From: Chrysoperla carnea
Lineage: Eukaryota; Arthropoda; Insecta; Neuroptera; Chrysopidae
NCBI RefSeq assembly: GCF_905475395.1
Contig: NC_058337.1
Span: forward strand, 62,950,368 to 63,014,367
Length of the DNA: 64,000 bases
Direction of reading: 5' to 3'
Shown piece by piece: positions 24,129-37,765 of this stretch. The position numbers were made by a program, and so were the translations under genes. The first letter of the stretch is position 1; every line of letters begins with the position of its first letter. The notes beneath the pieces are model-generated. The model worked only from the letters and a program-made list of their open reading frames with translations. It had not been told where the DNA came from and did no database searches.

Positions 24129-27100
24129 ATGTGTTCTAAAAATTTTCCACAGGTAAGTCTTAATTTTTAAAATTAATTTTTTTTTTTAAATTTTTGTAAC
24201 AATACATCTAAATTAGCTAACGTTTTTTAAGTACTCGGGTGAACAAAGCAAACTTTTTCTTTGATCATTGACCTTAAGTAAGAAGTTAACTGTACTTATA
24301 TTAACATTGGTTGACTATTGACCATACAGACGGACAAAAAGAATATTTCATTATCTATTTAAAATGTCTGTCTATCAAAAAAATTCTTGATTTCTTTAGT
24401 TAAAAAAAAAACTGTACGATTGATGACATCGAAAGGGAAAAATCAATTTTTTATAGGTCTAGATTTTAATAATACCTAAAGTAATATCGATAAACATCAT
24501 TTATAATTAATTATTTATGTTTTATTATTAGATAATAAATCAATAAGGCCTGCATATTTATTGTATTAGGTCAATTAATATGTGTGTGATAGTTAAAACC
24601 CGGTTATTCGATGATTCACTTTGCAGAGCACGTTTTAAGTGTTGAAAATTTAACGGTGTTTTTTTTTTTTCAATTTTAATTACTTCTACGTGTGAAATTT
24701 TTAAAATCACTATCGATTATTTTTTAGTTAGCCAGTTTTTTAAAGTAGCAACAATTATACTTCTCGCGAGAATAGTCAATGCAATAAGATGTGCAATTTA
24801 ACAAAAATTTCAATAGTTTCAAAATTTTATTTAAAAAAAGAAAATTGATTGGCAAAAGATAAAATATAAAAGGCAACTTCACGTGGGAAGTATTTAAGTC
24901 AAATTTGTAAAAACGATTTTTGCAATTATAGGTCAAAGCAAAATATGTATGCGAAACAGGTATAAAACAGAATATTTACAAAATTTATTTTATGAAACTT
25001 AAGTCAATGAAATTCATAATTTTGCGTTTACATACCAATTGATTCCTATTGAATGAATCGGAAATTTTCGATTCATTCTACGGAAACCGGGACTTTTGGT
25101 AAATTTTGTAACAATTTTAATTGGAAAATTTTGATCATTCGATCCAATCACAGAAATAAAATAAGGAACTTTAGTTTAGAACAACAGCATATTTTATTCT
25201 TTTTTTACACATTATCGAAACAATTTTCGATCTAGTTTCAAAAAGGAACCTTTAGATTCTTAGATACTCAACAGTTGGATAAATTAGTTTCGAACATAAC
25301 TATAAAATACTCTCACGTTAATTCAACAAGTTTTAAATTAACTCAGGAACAAACATTTACAATGTATAGGAAAACTCAAAATATAGTAGCAATTTTTTCC
25401 AATTGTTGTCCATATCTAACATAAAGTATTGTATTCCAGCATTTTTATGAAATTCACGGGTAACTTCGGTGTAAATATATTGAAATAACTGTACCTTCAG
25501 ATATCAGAGACCCCATTAAAATTGTTTATCAGAATAAGAATGCATTAAGATATTTTATTTACTTTATTCATGTGTATATCATTGGCGTCACAACAAAAGG
25601 ATAATTTCTTGATATTTAATATATTAGCCAATCCAACAAACTTTCAGATAAATGTTAAGTTCTGTATTATCTTTCTATCTCAGATCTTTCTCGTTCTCAA
25701 ATACAATTATTCGATAGTTTGTGCTTTTTTCACGTAATGCTAAGAGTTTTTATCTAATTTGAGCAAAGATTTTCGATTGAAAATTAAAGTAATTGACTCA
25801 TAAAAATAATAAACAATAAAAGCAGAATCACAATCGAGTTACTAGCTCTTAAATTAATAGATCTCTGTGACCTTCTTGCGAAAGTATTGTAATTTCAAGG
25901 CAAAGACGTCTCCAGTGAAAGACGCGTTTCTGAGCAAGTAAAATTATAGATTTCTATCGCAGCTAGAGATAACTTAGGAAGTCCCCCGTTATTCTGCTGG
26001 GATTTTCTCCTAAGCTTTGATTAGTAGAAATAAAATGAATAAATGTTTCATCGTTTTCCATGCGGGATTATTTGAGCCCAATATAATAATAATTATGGGA
26101 TTTATCCTCCTTTTTTCAGGCACCTATCTATAACAGAGGCCACCCACATCATTATTTTGTTCGTTATTTTAAACTACATCCGAATATATAATTAAATTTA
26201 TGATATGGGTGGAGTCGTTTACTTCGTTCTTGTCCAATCAACGACAGTATGATCAATTTACCTCCCTATTAATTATAATTGATTAAACTGCGGCTGCCTG
26301 GATTCGAATCCTCAACCGCTCCTATTCATTATGAAAATGGTAGATCAATTGACAATGTCTGGTCAAAAGCTCCATCATCCTTTTCAACTGATGTTAAGTT
26401 GCCATTATGTACAACTTAACCCTTCGAATGCCTACTAAATCTCAGTAGACAATACTAATATCACGGGTTGTCGTAATGCTTTAGAAATGGGAAGCTTAGG
26501 TGCGGGAGAGTTTTTGGTGATCCTTACCATGCAATCAACTCCTCTCCATTCTGCCTGTTCGTGTTGCTTAGTGCCAGACGATTTAGTTCCTGGTTGAAAC
26601 TGAATCGATTTTAATCGTGAAGTCTTCATGGTTCTAAGTGTGGCTTAAATAAAATAATTCACTCTTCATATAAAAAAATTTCTAACGATAGACAGTTTTT
26701 TCAGTTATACTTGTAATAGTTTGCTTCAAAATGCCGCCACTGACCCAACTCTACATAAAAAAGAACCTTATCTACACCAATGATATGTTTCTCACCATAT
26801 TATAAAACAGTATATTTATAGTACGTAACTAATAATTTGCAAGAAAAAAAAAGTTTTTATATTCAAATGATCATAGGAAGTAGTCTATTAATATTATATT
26901 CGTTTTTTATTAAAATTATCTAAGATAATACCGATTACATACCGTGTAAACTTGCCCTTAATTGCCCTAACAGAAAAAAATACCACAACAAAAAAAGTGC
27001 GGTCGAAGGAAATATTTATAGAAAGACAATGCACAAGAAGTATTTATTTATTATTAATATGAGAAATGTATGTCAGTGTTATTATTATGGCACGGCCATT

Positions 27101-30100
27101 ATGATTATGTGAAATGGATTTACTTACATCCCACAAAAAAATTATGTGAAGGAAGATTTATTATAAAAATCACATAATTTTGTTGTTCTAAATTCCAAAA
27201 CACATACATTTTTATTTACAAAAATAAACGGTAAATTTTTCATTAATAAATCATAGGAGTATGCTGCGGTATGCTTACCAGTTTATGTTTATATTTTTTT
27301 TTTTTTGTATATCTGATTGGTAAACTGGATTTGCCTGAGTTGGTGAACATTTTATGATAATATTTTTGGCAATCATTTATTTATCCGTTATATAAATATC
27401 ATATTTTTAAAAATTATGATTATTTTAATTGTGCAAAAAATATTTTAGGGTTTGTCATTTTTGTAATAGCAGTAAATTCACTTGATGTTTTATTTTTTCG
27501 TACAAATATTGTATCAGCCGTGTGCGTATTACTTTTTGCAAGAGAAAAATTAACTAAAAAATAAAAAAACCCGACTGCGTGAAATAAAAATTGAAAAGAA
27601 AAAAACAGGTTCATTAGTTGTACTAGCGACTTTAATAGACGGGATCCAATTTAATCTAGACCAATTAAAATTTACCCAATAATGGGTCCCGTTTGTTAAA
27701 GCCGCTATGTAAACTACTGAAATTGTTTTTTTCTTTTCAATTTTTATTCAATGCAGTCGGGTTTTTCGGATTTTTTAAATTAATTTTTTTATTTTACACT
27801 TTTTAGTTAGGGTTTTCTAATACCTCAACTTTCATTTACAGCCTATGTATGTATGTTTGGTTTTTTGGTGCTCTAGGGGCCAAACGCGTAAGCCGATTTG
27901 ATCAACTCTTACGTAAATCGATCTGTTTAATCAATAGCTATTCAACGATACCCCATTTAACATAGTTTGTCGACTTTCATTTTTGTTCTTTTTGGCCATA
28001 TGATGTCTGGTGATCACCATATTGAATTTTCATTACTACCATTCTATGAACCTTCTTCAGTGACCCTTGCAAGGTTAAGACTAATCGATTGAACTGAGAA
28101 TCATCAAATTGGCCCACCCGTTTGGTCTCTAGCGAGCTGCATAGGAACACACATATATACTGTATATACATACATACATACAGATAGAGAATGATAAACA
28201 CATTACCACTCCTTGTCGTTGCGCAGTCGGGTAAAAATGGATTAAGTGCGTGTTATACATGCATAAATTATACAGAAATAAGCAGTCATTTTTTGCCCAA
28301 ACTATATGGTTTCCAAAAAATGTTTCCAACAAAAAGTGTTACCTTTTTAAATTAGAACAACTTTCTTAGTTTAAGTGTTCTTCTATCTGTTAATAGTTAC
28401 GAAGCAGAGTGAGATATCTATTCGTTGAACTTGAAAGACAAAGTCGAGTTAAATGTCTGTGTTAGATGTGCGCCTATAAATGCAACATTTTTTTGAAGCT
28501 TTTTTCTCGAAAAAGCTTAAAAACATTCTGTTTATATCAAAAATAATTATAAGTTTGCTATATCTTTTATTAACTCGACGCGACGTCTATCTTGCGGCAT
28601 TAAAATTGGAACAGAACTGTATATCAGATATACTTGTGGCATTAAAACACGTATTAATTAATGTATATTTTTCAAACACCAAATATATCTGATGTATAGC
28701 AAAGTGTTTCATTGTCCACAAGCACCACAAGATACATTCCTTAAAACGATTAACTCCCAGTACCAATCGTAGATAGCGGTTTAGTCGTTTTATAATCTGT
28801 AAAGCAATTTAAATTAAAATTTTATTATTGTAAATTCAACCCTATAATATGGGTCTGTAGAATTGAGTTTAAATTAGGATTTCCAATAGTTTTAACCTGT
28901 TGGTACTCTCAAAATTCAATGAAACAAAATTCGAACGTACTTTTTATACAATTTTTTGAATTCTTCGAAGTAACTGCAATCACAAATGTGTAGCTATCTT
29001 TATGAGTATTAAGCTTATAGACAACTTATGACAAATATTCCCATTTTTTTTACTGATAATAACCAATTTGTAATTACTTCTAATTTAACGAAACAATTAA
29101 CTAAAAACATTCGCTCTCATCTAAATATAAAAAAAAACATAACAGATGATCGATCTAGTTTAAGGCGTTAAAAAAGTTTAATTACTTCAATTAATATTTT
29201 TAATCAATAATAGAAAGTTATTATAAATGTATCCATATATGGATTACAGAATATAATAATGGTATTAATTCAAAAAAAAAATTTTTTTTGAATTCATAGC
29301 GACTTGAATTACTTTCAATTGAGGTTGATAAAAAAAAACCATGCCACCATAGTTTAAGAATTGAAATGCAATACAATTAATTTCCGAGTAAGTTTTTTTC
29401 TTTATAAAGAAACATAAACTAGCTTTTAATAATGCATTTTTAATACAGAGTGATTTATTAGTACAATAATAATCTTTGCTAGATAAAAACTCATGCTTCC
29501 ATAATCATGTGTGACATTACTATTATGAAACGGTACGGTGGCTATTCATCTCATTAAAAGGACAAATCTAATGATAAACTTTGGCAGATAAATACCTTAA
29601 TTAGACTTGAAGTAGATTTAAGGAGAAGATCACGACCAATTAGGAAGGAAGCTCCTATAAAGTTTGAACTACATTTTTGCATTATGCCTAAGAGAAACCG
29701 CGGGTTCTCATTACCCCATGTGAAAATCTATAAATATTAGAGAATTTTGAGATTCTGAATACATTAGGCAATTTAATCAACTAGGGTAAACTAAATCAAA
29801 CGTGACGATTTCTACCACTTTACCACTATGACAAGCCGCGTTAAGGGTCTTCCTTCCAAAAAGACATTTTATAAAAACTAATACCTAAATTGAAAAATTT
29901 ATTATCGATTTCATAAAATGATATTTATAATAAAAATTATTATCGTAATAATTTAAACGATTGTTAACAAACGACCAACATGGTTGACAGGTGGTGCCAT
30001 TTGAAAATTAGATAAAAATTCTTAGGTCAGTTAGATCAATTGTGTATCTGTCACCGGGCTTTTGTAATAAGAATCGTTCGTTCATAATAAATCTAGTCAG

Positions 30101-33100
30101 ATTGTAAACTAATAGATAGTGAACAAACTATAATATTTACAATCTAACGGGTTTATTTTCGTTAGATTATTAAACTAACAATGGCCAACTGTCAGTTTAT
30201 AATATAACGATTTTAAGTCATCAGATTATAAACAAACATGCAAGCTATCGTCCAATCACTGCACAGTCTTATTGATCTAGGGATCACGAATTTGAATCCA
30301 TAGAGCTACTATCTACTAATCGTAATGGTACGTTGAAGAGAGCGTGTAGGAAATATCCTTCAAGAGTTTATTAAAATACAAAAGTTAAACAAATTAGTTA
30401 TTAAAGTATGCTGTTTATTTAAAAAAAAAAAAAATTATTTATCTTTCAAACTGTGGACAATTTTCTCACCACGGCTATGACGTGTAGCATGATGTGTTTC
30501 CGGTTTCGAGTATTCGTTGGTAGTACTATTCATAGCTTGGAATTGTTGGGACTTCCCTTTCATTATAACCACTTTTTCACAAACTTTAGTTAAATTAAAT
30601 TATTCTATTAGTTTAATCTCATTTGTCACTTTTTTCATTGCTCAACATAATTATTGGTATAATTTTGTATAATGGGGTTTAACCTCCGTTTTTAAGACAT
30701 CCATCTTTAACGGAGGTCACCCACATCATTATTTTTAATCTTTATTTATTTTTAAACTACATTCGAATATACAATTAAATTTATGATGTGGGTGCAGTCG
30801 GTTACTTCGTTCTTATCCAAGCGAGACAGTGTGACCAATTTACCGCCCTATTAATTAATCTCATTGCTATGGCTCGTGCGTCATACCAAAACTTTTGCAT
30901 AGAACTATTTACGAGAATGTGGAGATGATACTCGCAAATGTCTTGTCTCGCCTTTATTTGGGCACAAAAAACAAATGAGGCGAGCGCAATGACTTCGTGC
31001 TACTTCGCAAGAATGTGGAGTTTTAACTATAGCGCCCACTGATTCTAATAAAATCAGAGATGTCTCTATATTTTAAAATGATATCAAGTTTTCCTGATTG
31101 GCCTCACATATTAACGTAAATGCACATTTATGCGTTTTTCTGCACATCCAGCAGGCTTAGCTGTACTGCAACGTATTATTTTCGAAGAAAAGTGTCACTT
31201 TCTATGGCTAGATATAAATCCAGAGAATATATCGGTAAAATAGTCTCTGTATAAATCTGAAATTCTGACCCAAGAAGTTTTACTGTTTTTTCTTTTTTTT
31301 ACACAGCTGGTATGTGTTATCCATTATACTAAATATTTTGCACATGAGTCAAAAACAAACACTGATTTCCATCTATTTTGAAATTCTTTATACATGATAA
31401 TATTTTTAAAAAAACATCCATCATTCTTTGAAGTCCAAAGGCACTATTGTATGATCAATGACCTTGGTTACTAAAAAATACCATTAATGTTGAAATGTTT
31501 GATATGCATTTAACGTAAATTTGTAATTGTTGTTTGTTATCAACTTTTAAATTTTATACCGTTAATTTAAAGTATTTAAGAATATTTTTCTTCAGTCTTC
31601 TCTATAAGAACATAAAACGATTAGATGATTACTATTAAATCTTTGAAGATAGAACACGTTTGCATCTTAAAACTGAGCTGTATTTTTTTTCATAACATTT
31701 TCTTTTATTTAAACTAGCTTTTGCCCGCCTGCTTTGACAGACTATTAGTTTAAGTTTACAAATCTAGGAATACACACAATATGAAATTGTAAAATAAAGA
31801 TAAAGTTTTTTTTTTGTTTAAAGTTTATGAAAAATAAAATACAAAAATTTTATATACAAAACAAAAGTATTAAAGGAAAAATTTTTAGCACAAAATTTTA
31901 CCATAGTTTCTACTTTCTATAGTTTTAGAATTATATGGCTCAAAAGTTTTGATCGCCCCTTGGCGCTTTTCACGGAGTGTTGAAAGGGTGAGAAATGTTA
32001 TCTATAAATTTTATATAAATTTTAGAAGCGTACCAAAATTTAAAAAATTATTTTACAACAAATTTGTTGAGACCACTCATAGGCTTACTTATTTTTCTTG
32101 AAAATGAGGCCAAATTTTCGTATTAGCTTTTTGGGCCATCGCACTGAAATTTTTTAAATATCATTCGATATTAATATTAAACTGATTTCTTCTAAGCCCT
32201 GGCATATTGTTTTGAAAAACTTTTATCATTGTCCCACTTTTCGTTTTTAAAACATGTCAAAAAACAGAATTTTTTCATGTTTGGAAGTGGCTTTAACAAA
32301 TTTGTTGTAAAATATTATTTAAAATTATGGCACGCTTCTTAACTTTATGTAAAATATAAGGATAACATTTCTCACCCTTTCAACCATCCGTGCAAACGAC
32401 CTATATTAACACTGTCTATACATGGTATTTCAAAAAGTAAATCAGTCAATTGTTTGTTTTCATTGTTTTATTTTAAGTTTATGGCATATGTATCATGAGC
32501 GCAATATTTTTTTCATTTAAATACCCTTAGATTACTTAAATACCCCGTTTCATCATATTCAGCAATCCATATTTATTTAGGTATTGATAAAAACTTAAAA
32601 TAATTTTTTGTTTCAGATTTTCATAATTTTAAGTACTGTATTAGGAGTATCATTAAGTAGTTATTCAACAGGAAAATGTGAAGGAAATGGATTGAAATTG
32701 AAATATTTATGGGGCGATGCCATGACTGACAATGCAGATTGTATAGGACCGATGAATAAACCTTATCCGATGTAAGTAAATGCACTAAAATTTTAATAAC
32801 TTGAATCGAATAACTTATTCAATAAAAAGTAAGGTATTTGTAAAACAAAAACCTAGCAATGTGAATTTTTTATTAAAACGTGGTGGCTCTGCCCAAGAAA
32901 TAAAATTTAAAGTTGTAAAATGTAGAATTTATTCTAAAAATAAAAGTAAACCTTGAACCTAAACCGCGGAACCTTGCAGAGTTACAGAAGTATTTACAGG
33001 ACCCAAATACCAAATGGCATTTGTGCCTGTATACGCGACTCTCCTCTATCTTATACTCTTTAATAAATTTATTTATTTATTACAAAATATATTTAATAAA

Positions 33101-34492
33101 TTTAAATGATGACGTCATACATTCATAAATTTTTTTAAAATTTTGTTCTCGATTTACCACTAAATAAATGTCACCAAAGATGAATATATTGTTTTTAATA
33201 ACATCAATATTTTATTTTCTGCTTATTTGTAAAGAGTAATTATAAAATTCATATCTTTCAATTTTGTTTGTAGGGCAGCTGTAGCTCGGTCATTTCGAAA
33301 TTCAAATCCATGGATGGGAAACAGTCGAACTGGACGATCATCACCACAAAAAACAATTGATCCAAATTTAATGCGACAAGTGTTACTAGATAATTATGAA
33401 AATATAAACGCCGAAACTGAAGTAGAAACTATCAGAAAAGGTATAATATACATTTTAAATTGTCTCTAGGTCCCAGGCGGATATATTATTATTTTTTACT
33501 TAATACTTTTGGTCCAAATTAGCTGTATCGATATTAGTTTTACCGTGGGTTAAAAGTCTAGAAACCATGCATATCTCGTCTTATGCATGTATATATCTGA
33601 TTACTCTTATGCTCATATAATTTTGAACATGAACTGGCAATAAATTTTCTACTATGTATTGTGATTTTATTATTGGATATTTGTTGTGAGTCTGAAAAGT
33701 TAAATAATCTAAATTACATTTAATTTACGTGATTATTCGGGAGCGCTTGATGGTTCTTTAAGCAGCAACTGGTAGATTTCAATAAATAAGCACGCCTATG
33801 TTCGATATTTTAAATCGTAATTAAAAAATTAATATTTATGATTTAATTTTAATAACGCAGTAAAATTTTCTCATTTTGAAATTTTTTTTGAAAACTATTT
33901 TTAAAGAAAATCATATTTAAAAGATGTTTTTTTTTTTTGAAAGGTTGTAGATTTAAAAAAAATATTTTTAGCATCAACTCTATGTATGTATGGAGGATTT
34001 CTTGATTTTATTAAATTACGTAATAAAATACCGTTTTTTTTCTTAGGTCGAGCTGCTGCCATGAATTCAAAGTGCCCAACAAATAATCCATCGCAAAGAT
34101 TATGTAAAACACGTTACAATACAACAGCTCCAATGTATGGTGTTTCTCTAACATCTGGACAACCAGTTACAATTGTTCAAAAATTCCCGGATTTACTGCA
34201 ACAAGTGGTTTTTGAAGTTTGCGAGTATGTATTTTCAAAAATATATATCGTATAAAATTTTTAATTGAAAATTTTTCTTTCTAGATCTTCTGAATGTTCC
34301 GTGTTACGTGGAGAATGTACTCAAACATACGTACCGTATTTATTCTTAGTAATCCCACTTGGACCAGTTACATTAACCGGACAAGATTACGTATTGGTAG
34401 AAAGTGGATGTGTATGTCGACCTAAAGATACTTTATCATATTCGGATACGTCATCTGCGGATGCCATTGCCGCTGTTGTGCCACAAGGATAA
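24129..34492 (+). CDS. secreted Spätzle-like cystine-knot protein (5 exons)
   Basis: Exons 24129-24152, 32617-32771, 33274-33440, 34047-34224 and 34285-34492 join in frame to 243 residues; all introns are GT-AG. The Spätzle family are secreted precursors, cut to release a disulphide-linked dimeric cystine knot that activates Toll-type receptors. Seen: signal peptide at about 1-27 (MCSKNFPQ from exon 1, hydrophobic IFIILSTVLGVSL from exon 2); a prodomain with basic IRKGR at 113-117; then a knot region with cysteines 125, 135, 174, 179, 186, 217 and 219, in the order CPTN, CKTRYNTTAP, VCESSEC, GECTQTYVPY and SGCVCRP. Seven cysteines suit a knot plus one inter-chain bond. The tail 220-243 is acidic and Ser-rich. 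I cannot assign it to spz or spz2-6, nor exclude a Trunk-like factor. That exon 1 supplies the signal start strengthens the model. Confidence 0.8.
26090..26275. repeat. dispersed repeat family C, copy 1
   Basis: Matches 30668-30860 in the same orientation at about 80% by eye. Shared markers: CACCCACATCATTATTTT, AATTAAATTTATGAT, GTTACTTCGTTCTT-like, and ACCTCCCTATTAATTA. CACCCACATCAT and ATGATATGGGTGG form an internal inverted repeat. Confidence 0.65.
27550..27812. mobile_element. foldback element family B, copy 1
   Basis: Inverted arms around AAAAACCCGACTGC and AAAATTGAAAAGAAAAAAAC; the right arm carries GCAGTCGGGTTTTT at 27753-27766. Outer ends share TAACTAAAAA. The centre holds GACGGGATCC and GGGTCCCGTTTGTTAAAG, also partly inverted. 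A diverged relative is at 62270-62525. Confidence 0.65.
30668..30860. repeat. dispersed repeat family C, copy 2
   Basis: Same orientation and marker order as 26090-26275, starting TTTAACCTCCGTTTTTAAG and ending at ACCGCCCTATTAATTAAT. The internal inverted repeat is better preserved here (CACCCACATCAT against ATGATGTGGGTG). Confidence 0.65.
31951..32402. mobile_element. foldback element (about 450 bp)
   Basis: Left arm 31951-32080 and right arm 32295-32402 are inverted copies: TTGAAAGGGTGAGAAATGTT at one side, its complement at the other, and ACAACAAATTTGTTG against CAACAAATTTGTTG-like further in. The spacer of roughly 210 bp is single copy. A family A end fragment follows immediately. Confidence 0.7.
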
Positions 34493-37400
34493 TATTTTTA
34501 AAAAAATATATATTTAAGAAATTTTTTATACAAATAATTTTAATGAATCCCAAACTGTACATATTATTATTTATTTAGTTTTTATAAAATAATTTTACAG
34601 ATTTTAAGATTGAGTCATTTTTTCTACAAAGCAAACTTTTTATGTGTCTAGGAATATAAATTTTATACATATTTTGATAAATAGGACTGTTTATTTTTTA
34701 AGAAAGAATATAAATAATAATTATATACATATTTATTGAAAAATAGTAGTTACTTCTTTATTATTTGTATTTTTTTGGGGTTTGGGAAAAAATAACATCC
34801 TAGTCATTAGGACTGAATTTACTAAAACACAGTAAGACAAATAATTCAAAAAAATTTGTGTTGTTATAGTTGAGTTCGCATATTGATGAGCAGTTTTTGA
34901 AATATCAATTGTATCGTATAATATACCCATATCCTTATCCGTTCAATCGTTCAAGATTTGAAATACATCGTGAAATGAAAAACCTTATCTAATTTTGGAT
35001 ATAAATTATTGTGGTAAAATTCACTTTTTGAATGGTCTCTTCACTTCTTCTTGCCATTGCGGCACAAAAATTTCAAGCATTATTAACAAAAAATAATTTT
35101 TCAATTAAAAAAATTCAGTTAAAAACGGTATTTATAATTAAAACTCACGGAAAAAAGAGAGAAATAATTAAAAATTTCGCTTTTACATACAGGCATGATT
35201 TCGTCGCTTTACAAAAATGATGATGCTTTTAGGATACTTTACTTTCTCTTGGAAATTAATGGTTGCCAGGAAGAAGTAGGGGTTCCCAAATTATATAATA
35301 ATTTAACAAAATGCTCGGGCGATCCCTAACGAGGAAACCTCAGATCATCAGTGACTATAAATGAACTATCTGTAGAGTTAGTCTATTTTCATAAACTTTA
35401 AGAAAAAAAGAAATATTATCCACAAATATAGGTATAATGAATTTGTGTTTGAAATAACTCAACGCCAGAGACAAAAGATTTAAGTAATTCAAAATTTTCT
35501 TAGCATTTTCAGCATGATAAATCGCTGCTGCACAACTAGCGATCGTTTGTGGAGAAATTGAAGCTCACTCTCCTGGACCATCGCCCTTGTAGATTGTAGA
35601 TCTGAGTTTGTGTCATGCGATTTTTTACTTTTCCTCGTGCCATGCGATTTTGATCGAAAGCAGCCAGTGTCACAAACTACAAGGGGAAGGTGATATTTAA
35701 AACGAAATAAATAATAGAAAATGAATAAATCTCAACGAATAGAAGAGATAAAGTTGATTATCACTTTCGTAAGATTTTTAAGGAACACAGACTGGTAAAA
35801 TTTTTATGTCAACCCACTGGGTTTATTTAGAATTGATTTCGATTACATTTGCCTAAATTAAAAAGTCTGGGTTACGAAATTTTTTAAGTAGGGGGGAGGT
35901 GTATTTGTTCCAAGAAAATTTCTCGGAAGAATATACTCATATACACATATTACTATTGTTCCACTGTGTATATAAATATATTTAGGTTTGCAATTAATCG
36001 AATTCTGAGGAAAATTAAAAAATAGGTAGGGACTTTAGTTTCTCAGCGTGGAGACCGAAAAGAGTGGATGAAAATTTCGTGGTTAATAAAATTTTAAATA
36101 TTTAAGAAGCGATTATTTCTGTTTCTATACGATTTAAAGAACTCTGTTTTCGTAACATAGTATGTTATTCTTCAGTTATTCGACCGTTGTTTACTTCATT
36201 ACCATCGTTTTTTATTTCAGTGACCATTATACTTTAATGCTCACTTTATGCAATACATGTTACAGAAATTCAAATGTATTGTGTATGTATCCAGTGTAAA
36301 AACTGGTTCTCGATATTCTTCAATGATTTTAAGAAAAATAAAAAAACATTAAGCCCCTTGACCAAAATTGTAAAAGAAATTTTTGTTTAAAAAATTTATT
36401 AAAATAAGTGAAAATAAACAATTGATTGAGTTAATTGTTGAAATACCCTGTATACAAAGTGTTGAATATCATATGCTTCATTATTTTTTATAAAAGTTTA
36501 AAAAACCAACACAATTATGGAGGCCTTTTACAAGACTTTCTCAATATCTTTTATAGTTTTGAAGAAAATGGACATCAAAATTTTGTCCTAATTTGAACCA
36601 TCGCGGGTAAACAATGCGACGTTTACGAAAAAATGTTTCAAACAAAAGTTGTTTATTTTTTTATTAGGAACATTTTTTTACTTTTGTTCTATCTGTAACG
36701 GTTTACAAGTCGTAAGGACCCAAGACTCAATTGACCTATTTTGCTCATTTACGAACTCAAACTCACTTTTTACGTCTTGAGCACGCTATAAAAACATCCT
36801 GATATTTCTATGAGCATAATTTTTGTATTTTGGGGTCAATACTCCAAAAGAAACTTATTATATTCTAAAAAAAACCTTCCCCAAAAATTTTTAAATAAAA
36901 AGTATATATTTTTGATTCCGATAAAACTCACTGAATCTTTATTAAAAAGAAAATTTATGAAAAGAATCGCTGATCGTAAAACACACTAAGTTTAAGTGAA
37001 AAAAACCGGTTAAGGATAATATATTTTACAAATTAAAACTAATAAAATATGAAAATTTACCCTGTCATTTAAAAATCGTAAACCGAGGGAAATAGGCGAT
37101 CCCAATACAACAATGGCAAACAGAATTCTCGTATACACAAGTGCAATAAAAGGTCATTTAAAAGTTTATAGAAACCTTTATACATTGTACTTATAGAAAG
37201 ACAGAGTAAAAATTATCTAAAATTTTAATAATGAAATATATATGCTTAATTAGAATAAAAAATTTTTTATATAATAATCAATAATAAATCAAATAGTAAA
37301 TCAATAATCAATAGTAAATCAAAGAGTATTTAAGTTTGATGTAATTATAATTGTGAAAGACCGCCAAAATTAACGCGTCCGTATAAGTATATTAAATTTG

Positions 37401-37765
37401 GTAGCATGGGTACGTTTAAAGTTGATTAAGCAACATTTTTACAAAATGATCACTTCAACATTAATTTTGAACGCACCCATAATGGTGTCTGCAAGCATCC
37501 CCGTATTGATACATATATTAAAAAGAATTTATTAATTTTGTAATTATAAAATGTTAATTTTGTATTAATTAACAGTAATTTGTGATTTATTTAATTGAAT
37601 ATATTTAGTATAGAATTGAAAATGCATCAGTTATGAGTGTCTATATGTTTATATCGAATGGTTAAGAATCCACCGGTTTTCTTCCTATATATTAGCGTGG
37701 TATTTGCATTCCACGTTTAAATTAATTAATTTTGTGTTGATTAGTTTGTGATATTTAAACACATA
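34493..37765. other. intergenic between Spätzle-like gene and SRRM1
   Basis: No gene supported. Contains the 3' UTR of the upstream gene, a G/C-richer stretch with direct CATGCGATTTT repeats flanked by inverted CACAAACTACAAGGG-like arms (about 35580-35690), and an inverted family A copy (36402-36822). The SRRM1 promoter should lie in the last few hundred bases; I see no decisive core element. Confidence 0.5.
36402..36822 (-). repeat. dispersed repeat family A, copy 3 (inverted)
   Basis: Reads as the complement of the copy at 19577-20246: it begins with the complement of the terminal CAATTGTTTGTTTTC, contains GTTTCAAACAAAAGTTGTTT and the complement of the CGCGGGTAAACA-type block, and stops near the complement of the CAGCTTGATATC region. 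The left-end portion of the element is missing. Confidence 0.65.

Larger units (their letters stand above)
24153..32616 (+). other. 8.5 kb first intron of the Spätzle-like gene, repeat-rich
   Basis: Starts GTAAGT and ends TTTGTTTCAG. Contains both copies of repeat family C (26090-26275 and 30668-30860), a foldback element (27550-27812), a palindromic A/T block (29262-29297), an element relic with CTAGCTTTTGCCCGC (31708-31722), a foldback element (31951-32402) and a family A end fragment (32402-32478). Open frames inside (26435-26629, 27420-27614, 27977-28332) fall in or beside repeats and show no domains. Confidence 0.75.

Noticed and set aside
26296-26320. tRNA-like B-box (GGATTCGAATCC)
   Set aside because: The sequence is its own complement and neither strand shows an A-box or a foldable cloverleaf around it.
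26435-26629. 64-codon minus-strand frame, less AT-rich than its surroundings
   Set aside because: No domain recognised and embedded next to family C; may be an old retroelement fragment but cannot be supported as a gene.
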